DNA from: Methylobrevis albus
GTDB taxonomy: Bacteria; Pseudomonadota; Alphaproteobacteria; Rhizobiales; Pleomorphomonadaceae
Length of the DNA: 64,000 nt
Assembly (NCBI RefSeq): GCF_015904235.1
Contig: NZ_JADZLT010000039.1
Location: 1 to 64,000 of the forward strand
Direction of reading: 5' to 3'
This document shows positions 1-9,353 of this stretch, piece by piece. The notes under the pieces are model-generated. The model was not told the origin of the DNA. It ran no database searches and worked only from the letters and a program-made list of their open reading frames with translations. Each line of letters starts with the position of its first letter. The stretch's first letter is position 1. Position numbers and translations under genes: made by a program.

Positions 1-50
1 GCGCCGGCCATCGGCGAGGAGCGGGCAGGGAGCTCAGCCCCGGTCCGCAT
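1..50 (-). CDS. possible partial CDS, start of a gene leaving the window
   Basis: On the minus strand an ATG at 48-50 opens a frame that runs off the left edge, with 17 visible codons containing SPMAGA. Type III CoA-transferases of the CaiB/BaiF family often begin with a similar PLAG motif, and such genes often lie beside glutaryl-CoA dehydrogenase in this order. That context is the only support, because too little sequence is visible for a real assignment. The plus strand is also open here, so this may not be a gene. Confidence 0.22.
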   Translation of the reverse strand, partial: MRTGAELPARSSPMAG

Positions 51-116
51 GACGCGGTGGATACCAGCCTGCGCCGCTTCCCCCCGCCTCGCCATGCCCG
101 CGACCCCTCGTCGTCG

Positions 117-132
117 TTCGTGTGCATACGAA
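117..132. promoter_or_regulatory. short inverted repeat, possible operator
   Basis: The sequence TTCGTGTGCATACGAA has arms TTCGT and ACGAA around six bases. It lies downstream of gcdH and about 70 bases upstream of the possible leftward gene at the edge. The half-sites match those of the palindrome at 12263-12276, although the spacing differs. A GntR-type regulator is one possible reader. This is inference from symmetry only. Confidence 0.25.
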
Positions 133-179
133 ATTGATCGAAGCGCGTCCCCTTGGCAATCGCGATCTCGCCGCGCGGC

Positions 180-1364
<1,185 letters not shown>

Positions 1365-1489
1365 CGCGGTCTCCTCACATGTCGTTGCGCCGTTTCACGG
1401 CGCTTGCCGGTCCGCCGCCGATCGGCGCGGCCCTTGATGCCTGGCGGCAAGCGATAGGGCGGAACTGATTCCTGCACAAACGATGATCG

Positions 1490-1505
1490 CTCATGAGTTG
1501 ATGAG
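1490..1505. promoter_or_regulatory. inverted repeat, candidate LysR operator between gcdH and its regulator
   Basis: CTCAT and ATGAG flank six bases, forming a 16-base imperfect palindrome in the 189-base divergent spacer between gcdH and the LysR gene. LysR proteins usually bind interrupted dyads in such spacers. A second partly symmetric stretch (CTATAGTCATGA) follows immediately. No transcription start can be placed from the sequence alone. Confidence 0.35.
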
Positions 1506-1553
1506 CTATAGTCATGACCTGGAGCCAGTCGCTGCCCGCACAAGGTCTTTCAC

Positions 1554-2510
1554 ATGGACGCTTCGTCCGCCCCGTTGCCACGTCGCTACCTGCCGCCGCT
1601 CTCCGCGCTCGTCGCCTTCGAGGCGGCGGCGCGGCACGGCAGCTTCACGCGCGCCGCCAGCGAACTCGATCTTACCCAAGGCGCGGTCAGCCGCCAGATC
1701 AAGTTACTGGAAGACCAGCTCGGCATCGCGCTGTTCGAGCGGGCGCGCCAGCGGGTGACGCTGACCGAGGCCGGTGCCTTCTATGCCCGCGAGGTGCGCG
1801 AGGCGTTGCAGGCCTTCGTCTCGGCGACGACGCGCACGATTGCCCACCGCGGGCGCGGCGGCACGCTGGCGATCGCCACGCTGCCGACCTTCGGCACCCG
1901 CTGGCTGGTGCCGCGCATCGCCGACTTCGTCGCCCGCCACCCGGGCATCGAGATCAGCGTCTCGACCCGGCTGCGCCCGTTCGACCTCGTCGCCGAGCGG
2001 CTCGACGCGGCGATCCACTTCGGCCGCGCCGACTGGCCGGGCGCGGAGATGTATCCGCTGATGGGCGAGGACCTCGTCGTCGTGGCCGCCCCGGCGTTCG
2101 CACGCCTGCACAGCCTCGAAACGCCGGCGGCGCTCGGCGGCGTGCCGCTGCTGGTGCAGGCGACGCGGCCAGCGGCGTGGGACGATTTCGCCGTCACGGC
2201 GGGGCTCGACCGGCTCGACGGGCCGCGGCTGCGCTTCGAGCAGTTCGGTCTCGTGGTGCAGGCGGCGGTCGCTTCGCTCGGCGTCGCGCTGGTGCCGGAG
2301 TTCCTCGTCCGGCCGGAACTCGAGGCCGGCTCGCTGGTGCGGCTGTTCGACATGCGGATCGGCAGCGACCTCGGCTATTATCTTGTCCACAGCCGCGGAC
2401 GCGACATCTCGCCCGCGCTGGCGCTTTTCCGCGACTGGCTGCTTTGCATGGCCCGCGACTGCTCTGTAGGTTGTGAAGCCGCGTTGACGCCAACCGGCCC
2501 GGACGACTAG
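1554..2510 (+). CDS. LysR-family transcriptional regulator, GcvA-like (probable gcdH regulator)
   Basis: The protein has 318 residues. An N-terminal winged helix-turn-helix (about residues 10-70, including AASELDLTQGAVSRQIKLLE) is followed by a type 2 periplasmic-binding-protein effector domain. The region around TLPTFGTRWLVPRI is typical of the GcvA-like subgroup, which often sits beside glutaryl-CoA dehydrogenase as GcdR. The start at 1554 follows AAGG at a suitable distance. It is divergent from gcdH across a 189-base spacer that contains a dyad. The control of gcdH is inferred from position, and the effector is unknown. Confidence 0.88.
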   Translation: MDASSAPLPRRYLPPLSALVAFEAAARHGSFTRAASELDLTQGAVSRQIKLLEDQLGIALFERARQRVTLTEAGAFYAREVREALQAFVSATTRTIAHRGRGGTLAIATLPTFGTRWLVPRIADFVARHPGIEISVSTRLRPFDLVAERLDAAIHFGRADWPGAEMYPLMGEDLVVVAAPAFARLHSLETPAALGGVPLLVQATRPAAWDDFAVTAGLDRLDGPRLRFEQFGLVVQAAVASLGVALVPEFLVRPELEAGSLVRLFDMRIGSDLGYYLVHSRGRDISPALALFRDWLLCMARDCSVGCEAALTPTGPDD

Positions 2511-2617
2511 TTTCATTCGTCCGCGAACGACTTCGGTGACGGCAGGGCGATTCCCCCTTGCGTGCCGGGTCGATATCCTGATTTCGCATGTCATTGATTG
2601 AGCGAGAGGTAGGTTCG

Positions 2618-3070
2618 ATGGCCGCAGGCGACGTGAAGGCCATGGCCGCCGAGGGCGTCGAGGGCTACCGGCTCGAAGAGCAGGTCGGCTTCATCCTGCG
2701 CCAGGTCGGGCAGCGCCATGCGGCCCTGTTTCTCGAACGCTTCGGCGACGTGATGACGCCGACGCAGTGGGCGTCGATGGTGAAGCTCGAGGAAAAGGGC
2801 CCGCTGTCGCAGAACCTGCTCGGCCGGCTGACGGCGATGGACGTCGCCACCATCAAGGGCGTGATCGACCGGCTGACCCGGCGCGGCCTGACCGAGGTGA
2901 AACCCGACGCCACCGACGGCCGCCGCCGGCTGGTCGCGCTGACCGACCTCGGCCGCGAGATCGTGCGGGCGCACCTGCAGCCGGCGTTCGCGGTCAGTGA
3001 GGAAACGCTCGCGCCGCTCGACGCGGACGAGCGCGAGACTTTCATTCAGTTGCTGAAGAAGCTCCGCTGA
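2618..3070 (+). CDS. MarR-family transcriptional regulator
   Basis: The protein has 150 residues from the chosen start. It carries a MarR winged-helix domain: a helix region with GRLTAMDVATIKGVIDRLTR and a wing with DGRRRLVALTDLG. MarR proteins are dimeric repressors usually relieved by small aromatic or phenolic ligands. An in-frame ATG lies 30 bases earlier (2588), but the later ATG is preceded by AGAGGT, so I chose it. The gene lies 164 bases upstream of a flavin monooxygenase on the same strand, a plausible target. Confidence 0.87.
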   Translation: MAAGDVKAMAAEGVEGYRLEEQVGFILRQVGQRHAALFLERFGDVMTPTQWASMVKLEEKGPLSQNLLGRLTAMDVATIKGVIDRLTRRGLTEVKPDATDGRRRLVALTDLGREIVRAHLQPAFAVSEETLAPLDADERETFIQLLKKLR

Positions 3071-3234
3071 GAGCTTGCGATTGAACGGCAATTCGCGGTC
3101 CGTCGCCAGGGATGGACCGCGACGGATCGCGACGGCGTCGGTCCGGCCGCCGACCCCTCGTGCCGTGGCACCGCCGGGGCGGTCGGTCCGGTGCACTGCC
3201 GTTTCCTGGTTTCCATCCGAGTCCGGAGTTGCCG

Positions 3235-4539
3235 ATGCCCCGCCAGATGCACCTCGTCGCCTATCTCAAGACCGGCCCGACCGCGCTGCACGGCGGCGGC
3301 TGGCGCCATCCGGAGGCGACGCTCACCGACATCCTGGAGCCATCGCGCTATGAGCACATCGCCCGGGTGTTGGAGGATGCCTGTTTCGACGGCTGCTTCT
3401 TCGCCGATCTTTTCGGCCTCTACGACATCCACGCCGGCAGCCACGCCGCCTATGTCGGCCGCGGCGGCCAGATCAGCTTCCTCGACCCGATGGTGGTGCT
3501 GCCGATCATGGCGCGGGCGACCAGCCGGCTCGGGATCGGCGCGACGCTGTCGACGACGCTGTTCAACCCCTATCACCTCGCCCGCACGCTGCTGTCGCTC
3601 GACGTGCTGAGCAAGGGCCGCGTCGCCTGGAATATCGTCACCTCGGCGACGGACCTCGAGGCGAAGAACTTCGGCCTCGACGCGCTGCCGGCGAAGGACG
3701 CGCGCTACGACCACGCCGACGAGGTCGTCGAGGCCTGCCTGAAGCTCTGGGGCAGCTGGGATCCGGACGCCTTCATCCACGACAAGGCGAGCGGCCGCTT
3801 CGCCGACCCGGACAAGGTGCACTACGCCAACTACGTCGGGGCCAGCGTGCGCACGCGCGGGCCGCTGTCGATCCCGCAGAGCGCGCAGGGGCACCCGGTG
3901 CTGATGCAGGCGGGCTCGTCGGAGCGCGGGCGCCAGTTCGCGGCACGCTGGGCCGAAGTCGTGTTCGCCGCGCAGGCCGGACAGGCCGAGATGCAGGCGT
4001 TCTACGCCGACCTCAAAGGCCGGCTGCCGGCCTACGGCCGCCGCCCGGAGGACTGCGCGATCCTGGTGCAGACCTCGGTCGTCGTCGGCGAGACCGATTC
4101 GATCGCCCGCGAGAAGGCGGCGTTTCTCGATGCGCTGGCTGAGGAAGAGCTGAACGTCGCCGCGACGTCGAGCAGCGTCGGCGTCGACATGAGCCGATAT
4201 CGCGAGGGCGAGCAACTCGGCGCCCTGCAGGGCACGCAAGGGATGCAGGGCTCGGTCGATCTGCTCGACCAGATGCGCCGGCAGGGCAACCTCACCGTCA
4301 CCGAGGCGGCGAAGCGGCTGCTGCCGAACCAGATCGTCGGCTCGCCGACGACGGTCGCCGATGAACTGGAGGAAATGTTCACCTCCCGCGCCTGCGACGG
4401 CTTCGTGCTGACGCCGAACACGTTTCCGACCAGCCACGAGAGCTTTGCCCGGGCGGTGGTGCCGGAGTTGCAGCGGCGGGGGCTGTTCCGGAAGGCCTAT
4501 GCGGGGAAGACGCTGCGGGAGCATGTGCGGGAGGGGTGA
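3235..4539 (+). CDS. FMN-dependent luciferase-like monooxygenase, NtaA/SnaA/DszA family
   Basis: This 434-residue protein belongs to the bacterial-luciferase-like flavin monooxygenases of the NtaA/SnaA/DszA group, which use reduced FMN from a partner reductase to oxidise nitrilotriacetate, EDTA, sulfones or similar compounds. Visible family signatures are the N-terminal HLVAYLKTGPTALHGGGWRHP, SRYEHIARVLE followed by FFADLFGLYD, and NIVTSATDLEAKNFG. GGAG precedes the ATG at 3235; an upstream in-frame ATG at 3112 would add about 41 low-complexity residues. No flavin reductase is adjacent, so the reductant source is not shown. The substrate cannot be told from sequence. Confidence 0.85.
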   Translation: MPRQMHLVAYLKTGPTALHGGGWRHPEATLTDILEPSRYEHIARVLEDACFDGCFFADLFGLYDIHAGSHAAYVGRGGQISFLDPMVVLPIMARATSRLGIGATLSTTLFNPYHLARTLLSLDVLSKGRVAWNIVTSATDLEAKNFGLDALPAKDARYDHADEVVEACLKLWGSWDPDAFIHDKASGRFADPDKVHYANYVGASVRTRGPLSIPQSAQGHPVLMQAGSSERGRQFAARWAEVVFAAQAGQAEMQAFYADLKGRLPAYGRRPEDCAILVQTSVVVGETDSIAREKAAFLDALAEEELNVAATSSSVGVDMSRYREGEQLGALQGTQGMQGSVDLLDQMRRQGNLTVTEAAKRLLPNQIVGSPTTVADELEEMFTSRACDGFVLTPNTFPTSHESFARAVVPELQRRGLFRKAYAGKTLREHVREG

Positions 4540-4559
4540 GTTCCTGCCGCCGGCGCTGT

Positions 4560-4724
4560 CCCCCCTCCCTGTCCCTCCCCCGCTTCGCAGGAGAGGGGAC
4601 GATGGGCGAGAGGGCTTTCGCAAAACGAAGGCAGCGCCGAACCGAAGAGCTGTTGATTGAGGTGATCCATCCTCCTGCGTCCCCTCTCCTGCGATGCGGG
4701 GGAGGGACAGGGAGGGGGGAGGCC
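4560..4724. repeat. long inverted repeat, family A copy 1
   Basis: Two arms of about 40 bases (4561-4600 and 4679-4719) are reverse complements with one clear mismatch. They are rich in CCCTCCC and contain GCTTCGCAGGAGAGGGGAC. The spacer of about 80 bases includes a GGCTTTCGC stretch shared with other copies at 25591-25769, 43465-43649 and, more divergently, 58401-58569. It sits between the 3-prime ends of two convergent genes. No coding potential was recognised, and it could fold as a long hairpin in RNA. Confidence 0.85.
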
Positions 4725-4776
4725 GCGCCCACCGGAGAATCAGTCGGCGCCCACCGAACTCAGCCGCCCACCAGCC

Positions 4777-5361
4777 TCACCGCAGCCCGTCCTCGCCCTT
4801 CGCCTCACTCGCCTTCAGCCCGCCGACGCGCGCCAGCGGCCGGCCGCTGTCGGTCACCACCACCGCGACCATGATTTCGCCCGCGCGCGGTGCGTCGTTG
4901 ATGCGCACTTCCATGCCGTCGAAATGGCTGCGGACGAAGGCGGCGTCCTTGTGGCCGAGGGGGACGTCGAGCACGACGCCGAGGCCGCCGCGCTTCTTCG
5001 ACGAGGGCACCAGGGCCGCGCCCTTGCCGAGCACCTTGCGCAAGGGGGCGCCGAGCTTCGGGTGCAGGATGGCGGCCGCGTGTTCGAGTTCGCCGTTCTC
5101 GCCGACGGCGGCGGCCTTGCCGTAGCTTTCCGCGGTGCTGCCCTCGATGCCGAGGGCGTCGACCGCGCGCTGGCCGAGCAGGCCGCCGAGTTCCTCGCCG
5201 ATCTCCATCAGCTCGGTGAGATCCTCGACGTAGCGGCCGGCGAAGGGGTTTTCGATCACCGCCACGGCGGCGGCGCGGCGGGTCGGCGGATCGACCGGCC
5301 GGCCCATCTCGGTGAACACCTCGTCGACGATGGTCACGATCTTGCGGATCTTCGCTTTCAT
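4777..5361 (-). CDS. DUF1185 / amino acid synthesis family protein, paralogue 2
   Basis: This 194-residue protein belongs to PF06684 (DUF1185, labelled amino acid synthesis). A solved member of that family has a variant of the Bacillus chorismate mutase fold; no reaction is established. It matches the upstream neighbour throughout: RRAAAVAVIENPFAGRYVED near the N-terminus, a GYGKA-type loop, a VPSSKK segment, and the shared ending GGLKASE..GKDGLR. The start ATG at 5361 overlaps the neighbour's stop by four bases (ATGA), so the two are probably translationally coupled and may form a hetero-oligomer. It is the last gene of a leftward block of uptake and enzyme genes. Confidence 0.85.
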   Translation of the reverse strand: MKAKIRKIVTIVDEVFTEMGRPVDPPTRRAAAVAVIENPFAGRYVEDLTELMEIGEELGGLLGQRAVDALGIEGSTAESYGKAAAVGENGELEHAAAILHPKLGAPLRKVLGKGAALVPSSKKRGGLGVVLDVPLGHKDAAFVRSHFDGMEVRINDAPRAGEIMVAVVVTDSGRPLARVGGLKASEAKGEDGLR

Positions 5362-5942
5362 CGCAGCCCGTCCTTTCCTTCGATCTCGCTCGCCTTCAGG
5401 CCGCCGACGCGGGCGTGGATGCGCGCGCCGGTGGTCATCACCAGCACCACGGCGATCTCGTCGGCCTTCGGGCCGTCGGGCACGCCGACCTCCATCGCGT
5501 CGAAATGGCTGCGGACATAGGACGCGTTGACGTGCGTCACCGGCACGTCGAGCCGCGTGCCGGGGCCGCCGAGCTTCTTGGTCGAGGGGACGATCGCCTT
5601 GGCGTCGCCGAGCAGTTCGCGCATGGCGTAGCCTCCCGGCACGTGCCAAAGCGCGCCGTGCTCCAGTTCGCCCGCCGCGCCGACGATGGCGCCCTTGCCA
5701 TAGCCCTCGATCGCAGACGCCTCGACGCCCATGGCGGCGAGCAGCGTCTCGGCCATCTCGAGGCCGAGCGGCTTCAGCACGTCCATGAAGGAGGCGATTT
5801 CCTCGACGTAGCGCCCGGCGAAGGGGTTGGCGATCACGGCGATGACGGCGCCGCGCTTCAGCGGCGTGGCGCTCGGCGGCCCGCCCTCGTGGAAGATCTC
5901 CTCCACGGTGACGATCCGCTTGCGGATGGCGAGGTCAGGCAT
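5358..5942 (-). CDS. DUF1185 / amino acid synthesis family protein, paralogue 1
   Basis: This protein also has 194 residues and belongs to PF06684. It carries KRGAVIAVIANPFAGRYVEE near the N-terminus, IEGYGKGAIVG, IVPSTKKLGG and HFDAMEVG, all with counterparts in the downstream paralogue. The start overlaps the end of the UPF0280 gene by eight bases, and the stop overlaps the next start by four, so the three genes are packed as one transcript. The function is unknown. Co-occurrence with the Fe-S protein and the phosphorylase upstream suggests a role in processing an imported heterocycle or nucleoside-like compound. Confidence 0.85.
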   Translation of the reverse strand: MPDLAIRKRIVTVEEIFHEGGPPSATPLKRGAVIAVIANPFAGRYVEEIASFMDVLKPLGLEMAETLLAAMGVEASAIEGYGKGAIVGAAGELEHGALWHVPGGYAMRELLGDAKAIVPSTKKLGGPGTRLDVPVTHVNASYVRSHFDAMEVGVPDGPKADEIAVVLVMTTGARIHARVGGLKASEIEGKDGLR

Positions 5943-6819
5943 GGATCAGAGTCCTCCGGTCGGTCCCGGCCGGCAGCGCCGGGCCGGTGGTGCGGGTCGT
6001 GCCCGCGAGATGCAGGGCGGCCTCGGCGATGAGGCCGTCGGTTCGAAACTGGAGCGCCGCGGCGAGGCCGCGCGCCAGCGCCGCGTCGATCTCGGCGGCG
6101 CCGAGCGGGCCGACGGCGCGGGTGACGCGCAGGGAGCCGAGGTCGCTGTCTGGCTGGAGTTCGTTCGCCGGCACGCGGGTCACTGCCGGATGGCCGGGCA
6201 GGTCGACGGCGTTGGCGATCATGGTCGCGGCCGCATCCGCGGCGGCGGCGGTGCCGGCGAGCACGGTGACGGCGTCGGCGATGCCGAGCGAGAAGCTGCG
6301 GCCGTGCCGGCCGCTGGTGGCGATGCCGCGCACCGGGTCGGCGTGGGCGATCTCGGTGCGGCCGAACAGCTGCGCCCGGTCGGGCCGGTCGACGAGGCCG
6401 GCGGAGAGGGATGCGCCGGGGGCGAGGTGCAGCGCGATGTCGCCGCCGTTGTTGACGAACGCGCGCTCGAGTGGCCCGGCGGCGACGATTGCGGCGAGGA
6501 TCTCGTCGGCGACGGCGCCGGCGACGGCGGCCATCGGCGTGATGAACATCCGCTCGGCGAACGGCGCCACGGCGCGGTGCATGCGGCGGGCGACGGGACC
6601 CTCCGGCACCGGCGTGCCGGCGAGCACCGGGCTGCGCAGCAGGGGAAGTTCGTCGCAGAGTTCGGCGAGCAGCCCCTCGAAGCGCTGCGCGGCCGCCCGG
6701 TAGGCGGCGGCGACTGCCTCAGGCGCGCCGTCGGCGCGGATGACGAGGTCGATCGGCCCCTCGCCGAGATGCAGGCGGCGCCCGTCGGGTAGCAGGCGGG
6801 CGATCGGCGGATCGAACAT
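5935..6819 (-). CDS. UPF0280 family protein (ApbE-like fold)
   Basis: This 294-residue protein of the UPF0280 family is distantly related to ApbE flavin transferases. Features are MHRAVAPFAERMFITPMAAV, the AFVNNGGDIALHL motif, GIATSGRHGRSFSLGIADAV and ATMIANAVDLPGHPAV, which resemble the metal/flavin-handling core of ApbE. No signal peptide is present, unlike periplasmic ApbE. The start at 6819 lies 15 bases after the upstream stop. In this block it is a candidate for flavin handling linked to the adjacent Fe-S protein; that link is inference. Confidence 0.85.
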   Translation of the reverse strand: MFDPPIARLLPDGRRLHLGEGPIDLVIRADGAPEAVAAAYRAAAQRFEGLLAELCDELPLLRSPVLAGTPVPEGPVARRMHRAVAPFAERMFITPMAAVAGAVADEILAAIVAAGPLERAFVNNGGDIALHLAPGASLSAGLVDRPDRAQLFGRTEIAHADPVRGIATSGRHGRSFSLGIADAVTVLAGTAAAADAAATMIANAVDLPGHPAVTRVPANELQPDSDLGSLRVTRAVGPLGAAEIDAALARGLAAALQFRTDGLIAEAALHLAGTTRTTGPALPAGTDRRTLIHA

Positions 6820-6833
6820 CGCCGGGATCTCCT

Positions 6834-8321
6834 TCAGCCGTGCGAGCGCTTGGCGCCCTGCGGCGCGAAGGGCCACGGGTTGTCGAGGCGCTGCGGCAGC
6901 TTGAGCTGGCCTTCCGGGTCGAGCGTCGACAGATGCCGCACGTAGTCCATGTGGCCGCCGAGCGCTTCGTAGTCGGCGAGCTTCAGCGTGAACTCTATCG
7001 GCGCGACCAGCGCCGGGGTCGGCACATAGCCGAAGGCGTTCTCCGGCAGGCGGGTGACGTCGACCATGAAGGTGATGCCGCCGCCGGGCCAGACATAGAC
7101 CGGTGCGCCGCCGCAGGTGACATAGGTGATCGCGTCCTTCACCGACCGCGTCAGCCGCACCGGGTTCTCGGTGACGCCGGCGCGCAGCGATCCGCCGGCG
7201 CCGCCGATGAACAGCACGGTGGAAAGCGCCGGCTCGCAGTTTTCCGCGATGCGCTCGACCGGTTCGACGAGGGCGGCGGGCAGGGGTTTCTCGACCGGCA
7301 CGAGGTCTGCGTCGAGCTCGAAATAGGCCGAGTGCTCGCCGGTGGTCGAGACCATCAGCAGGCTGAGGCCGGGCCAGGCGACCTTGCGATCGAACGGCCC
7401 GAGGATCGCCAGCGGGTCCTCGATGTCGGTGCCGCCCCAGCCGGTGCCGGGCTGGGCGACCTGGAAGTAACGGCCGGGAGTGGAGCGACGGCCCTTCAGC
7501 TTGATGCCGGTGTCGGGAATGCCGAGCAGCTTGCCGGCCTGGTGCTCGGACAGCACGCCAGTGATGTGGTCGTCGACCACGACGACCTCGTCGACCTTGC
7601 CGTGCCACTGCTTGGCGAAGATGCCGATGGTGGCCGAGCCGCAGCCGACGCGCATGCGCTGCTCGGTGACGCCGTTGACGATCGGCGGCTTGCCGGCCTG
7701 CACGATCAGCGTCGCGCCGCCGTCGATGGCCATCTCCACGGCCTTGCCGTTGCAGAGGTCGAGCAATGCCTCGCAGGTAATGCGGCCCTCTTTCTTCGAG
7801 CCGCCGGTGAGGTGGTGCACGCCGCCGAGCGACAGCATCTGCGAGCCGTATTCGCCGCTGGTGACATGGCCGATCGCTTCGCCCTGCACCCGGACGATGC
7901 TGGTCTCCGGCCCGACGAAGCGGTCGGTGTCGATCTTCACCTTGACGCCGCAGTAGCTGAAGATGCCCTCGGTGACGACGGTGACCATGTCGATGCCGTC
8001 GACCTCGGACGAGACGATAAACGGCGCCGGCTTGTAGTCGGGATAGGTGGTGCCGGCGCCGATCGCGGTGACGAAGGTTTCCTTCTCCGGCACGATGCGG
8101 CCGTCCCAGTCTTCAGTGCGGGCGAAGGGCACGATCTCGCCGCCGAGCGCAACGGTGCGGTCGAGCAGCACGTGCGGGTCGACGCGCACCAGTTCGCCGT
8201 CATGGTTGGCGTAGCGGTCACAGGCGCCGGTGGCGCCGGGCTTTATGAAGCACATCACCGGACAGGCATCGCAGCGGATCTTGTCGTCCTTGGGCGCGAG
8301 GGGTTCTGCGAGGAGGGACAT
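6834..8321 (-). CDS. Fe-S protein of the 6-hydroxynicotinate reductase family
   Basis: This 495-residue protein resembles proteins annotated as 6-hydroxynicotinate reductase, named after an enzyme of anaerobic nicotinate fermentation. The N-terminus has C17, C20, C24 and C34 (pattern C-x2-C-x3-C-x9-C), well suited to a 4Fe-4S cluster. Later glycine-rich segments include GGVHHLTGGSKKEGR, MRVGCGSATIGIFAKQWHGK and WPGGGITFMVDV. AGGA precedes the ATG at 8321, and the longer upstream frame looks noncoding. No other nicotinate-fermentation gene is near, so the literal name is doubtful. The neighbours suggest reduction of some other heterocycle. Confidence 0.78.
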   Translation of the reverse strand: MSLLAEPLAPKDDKIRCDACPVMCFIKPGATGACDRYANHDGELVRVDPHVLLDRTVALGGEIVPFARTEDWDGRIVPEKETFVTAIGAGTTYPDYKPAPFIVSSEVDGIDMVTVVTEGIFSYCGVKVKIDTDRFVGPETSIVRVQGEAIGHVTSGEYGSQMLSLGGVHHLTGGSKKEGRITCEALLDLCNGKAVEMAIDGGATLIVQAGKPPIVNGVTEQRMRVGCGSATIGIFAKQWHGKVDEVVVVDDHITGVLSEHQAGKLLGIPDTGIKLKGRRSTPGRYFQVAQPGTGWGGTDIEDPLAILGPFDRKVAWPGLSLLMVSTTGEHSAYFELDADLVPVEKPLPAALVEPVERIAENCEPALSTVLFIGGAGGSLRAGVTENPVRLTRSVKDAITYVTCGGAPVYVWPGGGITFMVDVTRLPENAFGYVPTPALVAPIEFTLKLADYEALGGHMDYVRHLSTLDPEGQLKLPQRLDNPWPFAPQGAKRSHG

Positions 8322-8408
8322 GGGCGGATCCTGGCCGGTGCGTCGTCGGGTCGTCGTTGCGGGGAAAAGCACCGAGCCGCACGGCATGTCGCCGCCGGCC
8401 CGGTCGCT

Positions 8409-9290
8409 TCATCGGTTGTCGTAGTGGATCGCCGGCTGCGACGAGCGCAGCGCCGGGCCGAGGTAGTCGGCGTCCGCCGGGAAGCGGGCGCAGGCGTGCA
8501 GGGCAATGCGCGAGGCGATCGGCGCGAGCTCCAGCCGTCGGTCGTTGCCGATGATCGGGCGCTGCGCCGGCGTGAAATAGCCGAGATAGGTCGCGGTCAC
8601 AAAGGCAACATTGGTGAGGCTCGCGCCGATCTCGCGGGCGAGCGTCGCTTCGGGCGCGAGGCTGTGGTTGACGAGGTCGGCGCCGAGCGAGCGGTAGGCA
8701 GTCGCCTCCGCCGGGCTCTGCAGCCGCGGGCCCCAGCTGTGCGCCGAGACGAGGCCGGCGGAGGGGCCGTAGACGCGCGCCTCCTTCGGCCAGAATTCCT
8801 TCGCCGTCGCTTCCACGACGCCGCCGAGGATTGGGCAGAACAGTTGCTTGCCCGAGCAGTCGAAGCGGGTGCGGCCGGGGAGGAGCGAGTACTTGGTCTG
8901 GGTCAGCTCGATGATGTCGGAGCAGACGACGAAGTCGCTCTCGAGGATCGCCTTGTTGAGGGCGCCCATGGTCGACATGGCGATCACCTTGGTGACGCCG
9001 GCCTGCTGCAGCACCGAGAACACCCGGCGGGTGCCCTCGTGGTCGATCTCGTCGAGCGGCCAGCCGTGCGAGAACACCACCAGCACCCGGCGCGGCGCGC
9101 CGTCGGCGGTGATCGAACCGTCGAGCTCGACCAGCTTCCACTCGCCGACGTCGCCGTAGGGGGTCGCGAAGGTGAGGTCGCGCTCGAGCACGGTGACGCC
9201 CGGCTCGGCGACGTCCTCGGGAAAGCGGATGCCCCAGCTGGCGCTGCCGCAGATGATGGCGTGATCGACCTTGGGGATCGGGTGGGTCAT
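8409..9290 (-). CDS. MTAP-family purine nucleoside phosphorylase
   Basis: This 293-residue protein of the nucleoside phosphorylase superfamily (MTAP/PNP type II) cleaves a nucleoside with phosphate to a base and a sugar-1-phosphate. Visible family features are the N-terminal phosphate-loop region IICGSASWG, FATPYGDVGEWKLVEL, a central VIAMSTMGALN region and the C-terminal EIGASLTNVAFVTATYLGYF. The classical NHR phosphate-binding context is altered, so the substrate may not be methylthioadenosine. It lies 87 bases upstream of the Fe-S protein gene and downstream of the importer genes, implying a catabolic or salvage role for an imported nucleoside-like compound. Confidence 0.8.
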   Translation of the reverse strand: MTHPIPKVDHAIICGSASWGIRFPEDVAEPGVTVLERDLTFATPYGDVGEWKLVELDGSITADGAPRRVLVVFSHGWPLDEIDHEGTRRVFSVLQQAGVTKVIAMSTMGALNKAILESDFVVCSDIIELTQTKYSLLPGRTRFDCSGKQLFCPILGGVVEATAKEFWPKEARVYGPSAGLVSAHSWGPRLQSPAEATAYRSLGADLVNHSLAPEATLAREIGASLTNVAFVTATYLGYFTPAQRPIIGNDRRLELAPIASRIALHACARFPADADYLGPALRSSQPAIHYDNR

Positions 9291-9353
9291 GGGGCTCTGT
9301 CCGTCAGGGGTCTGATATGGCGATTGCGAACCGGAATTGCGCGGGCGGCGCGC

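Noticed and set aside
6834-8321. Nicotinate fermentation or degradation pathway
   Set aside because: Only the single Fe-S protein resembles 6-hydroxynicotinate reductase; none of the other pathway enzymes is near, so the pathway name is not supported.
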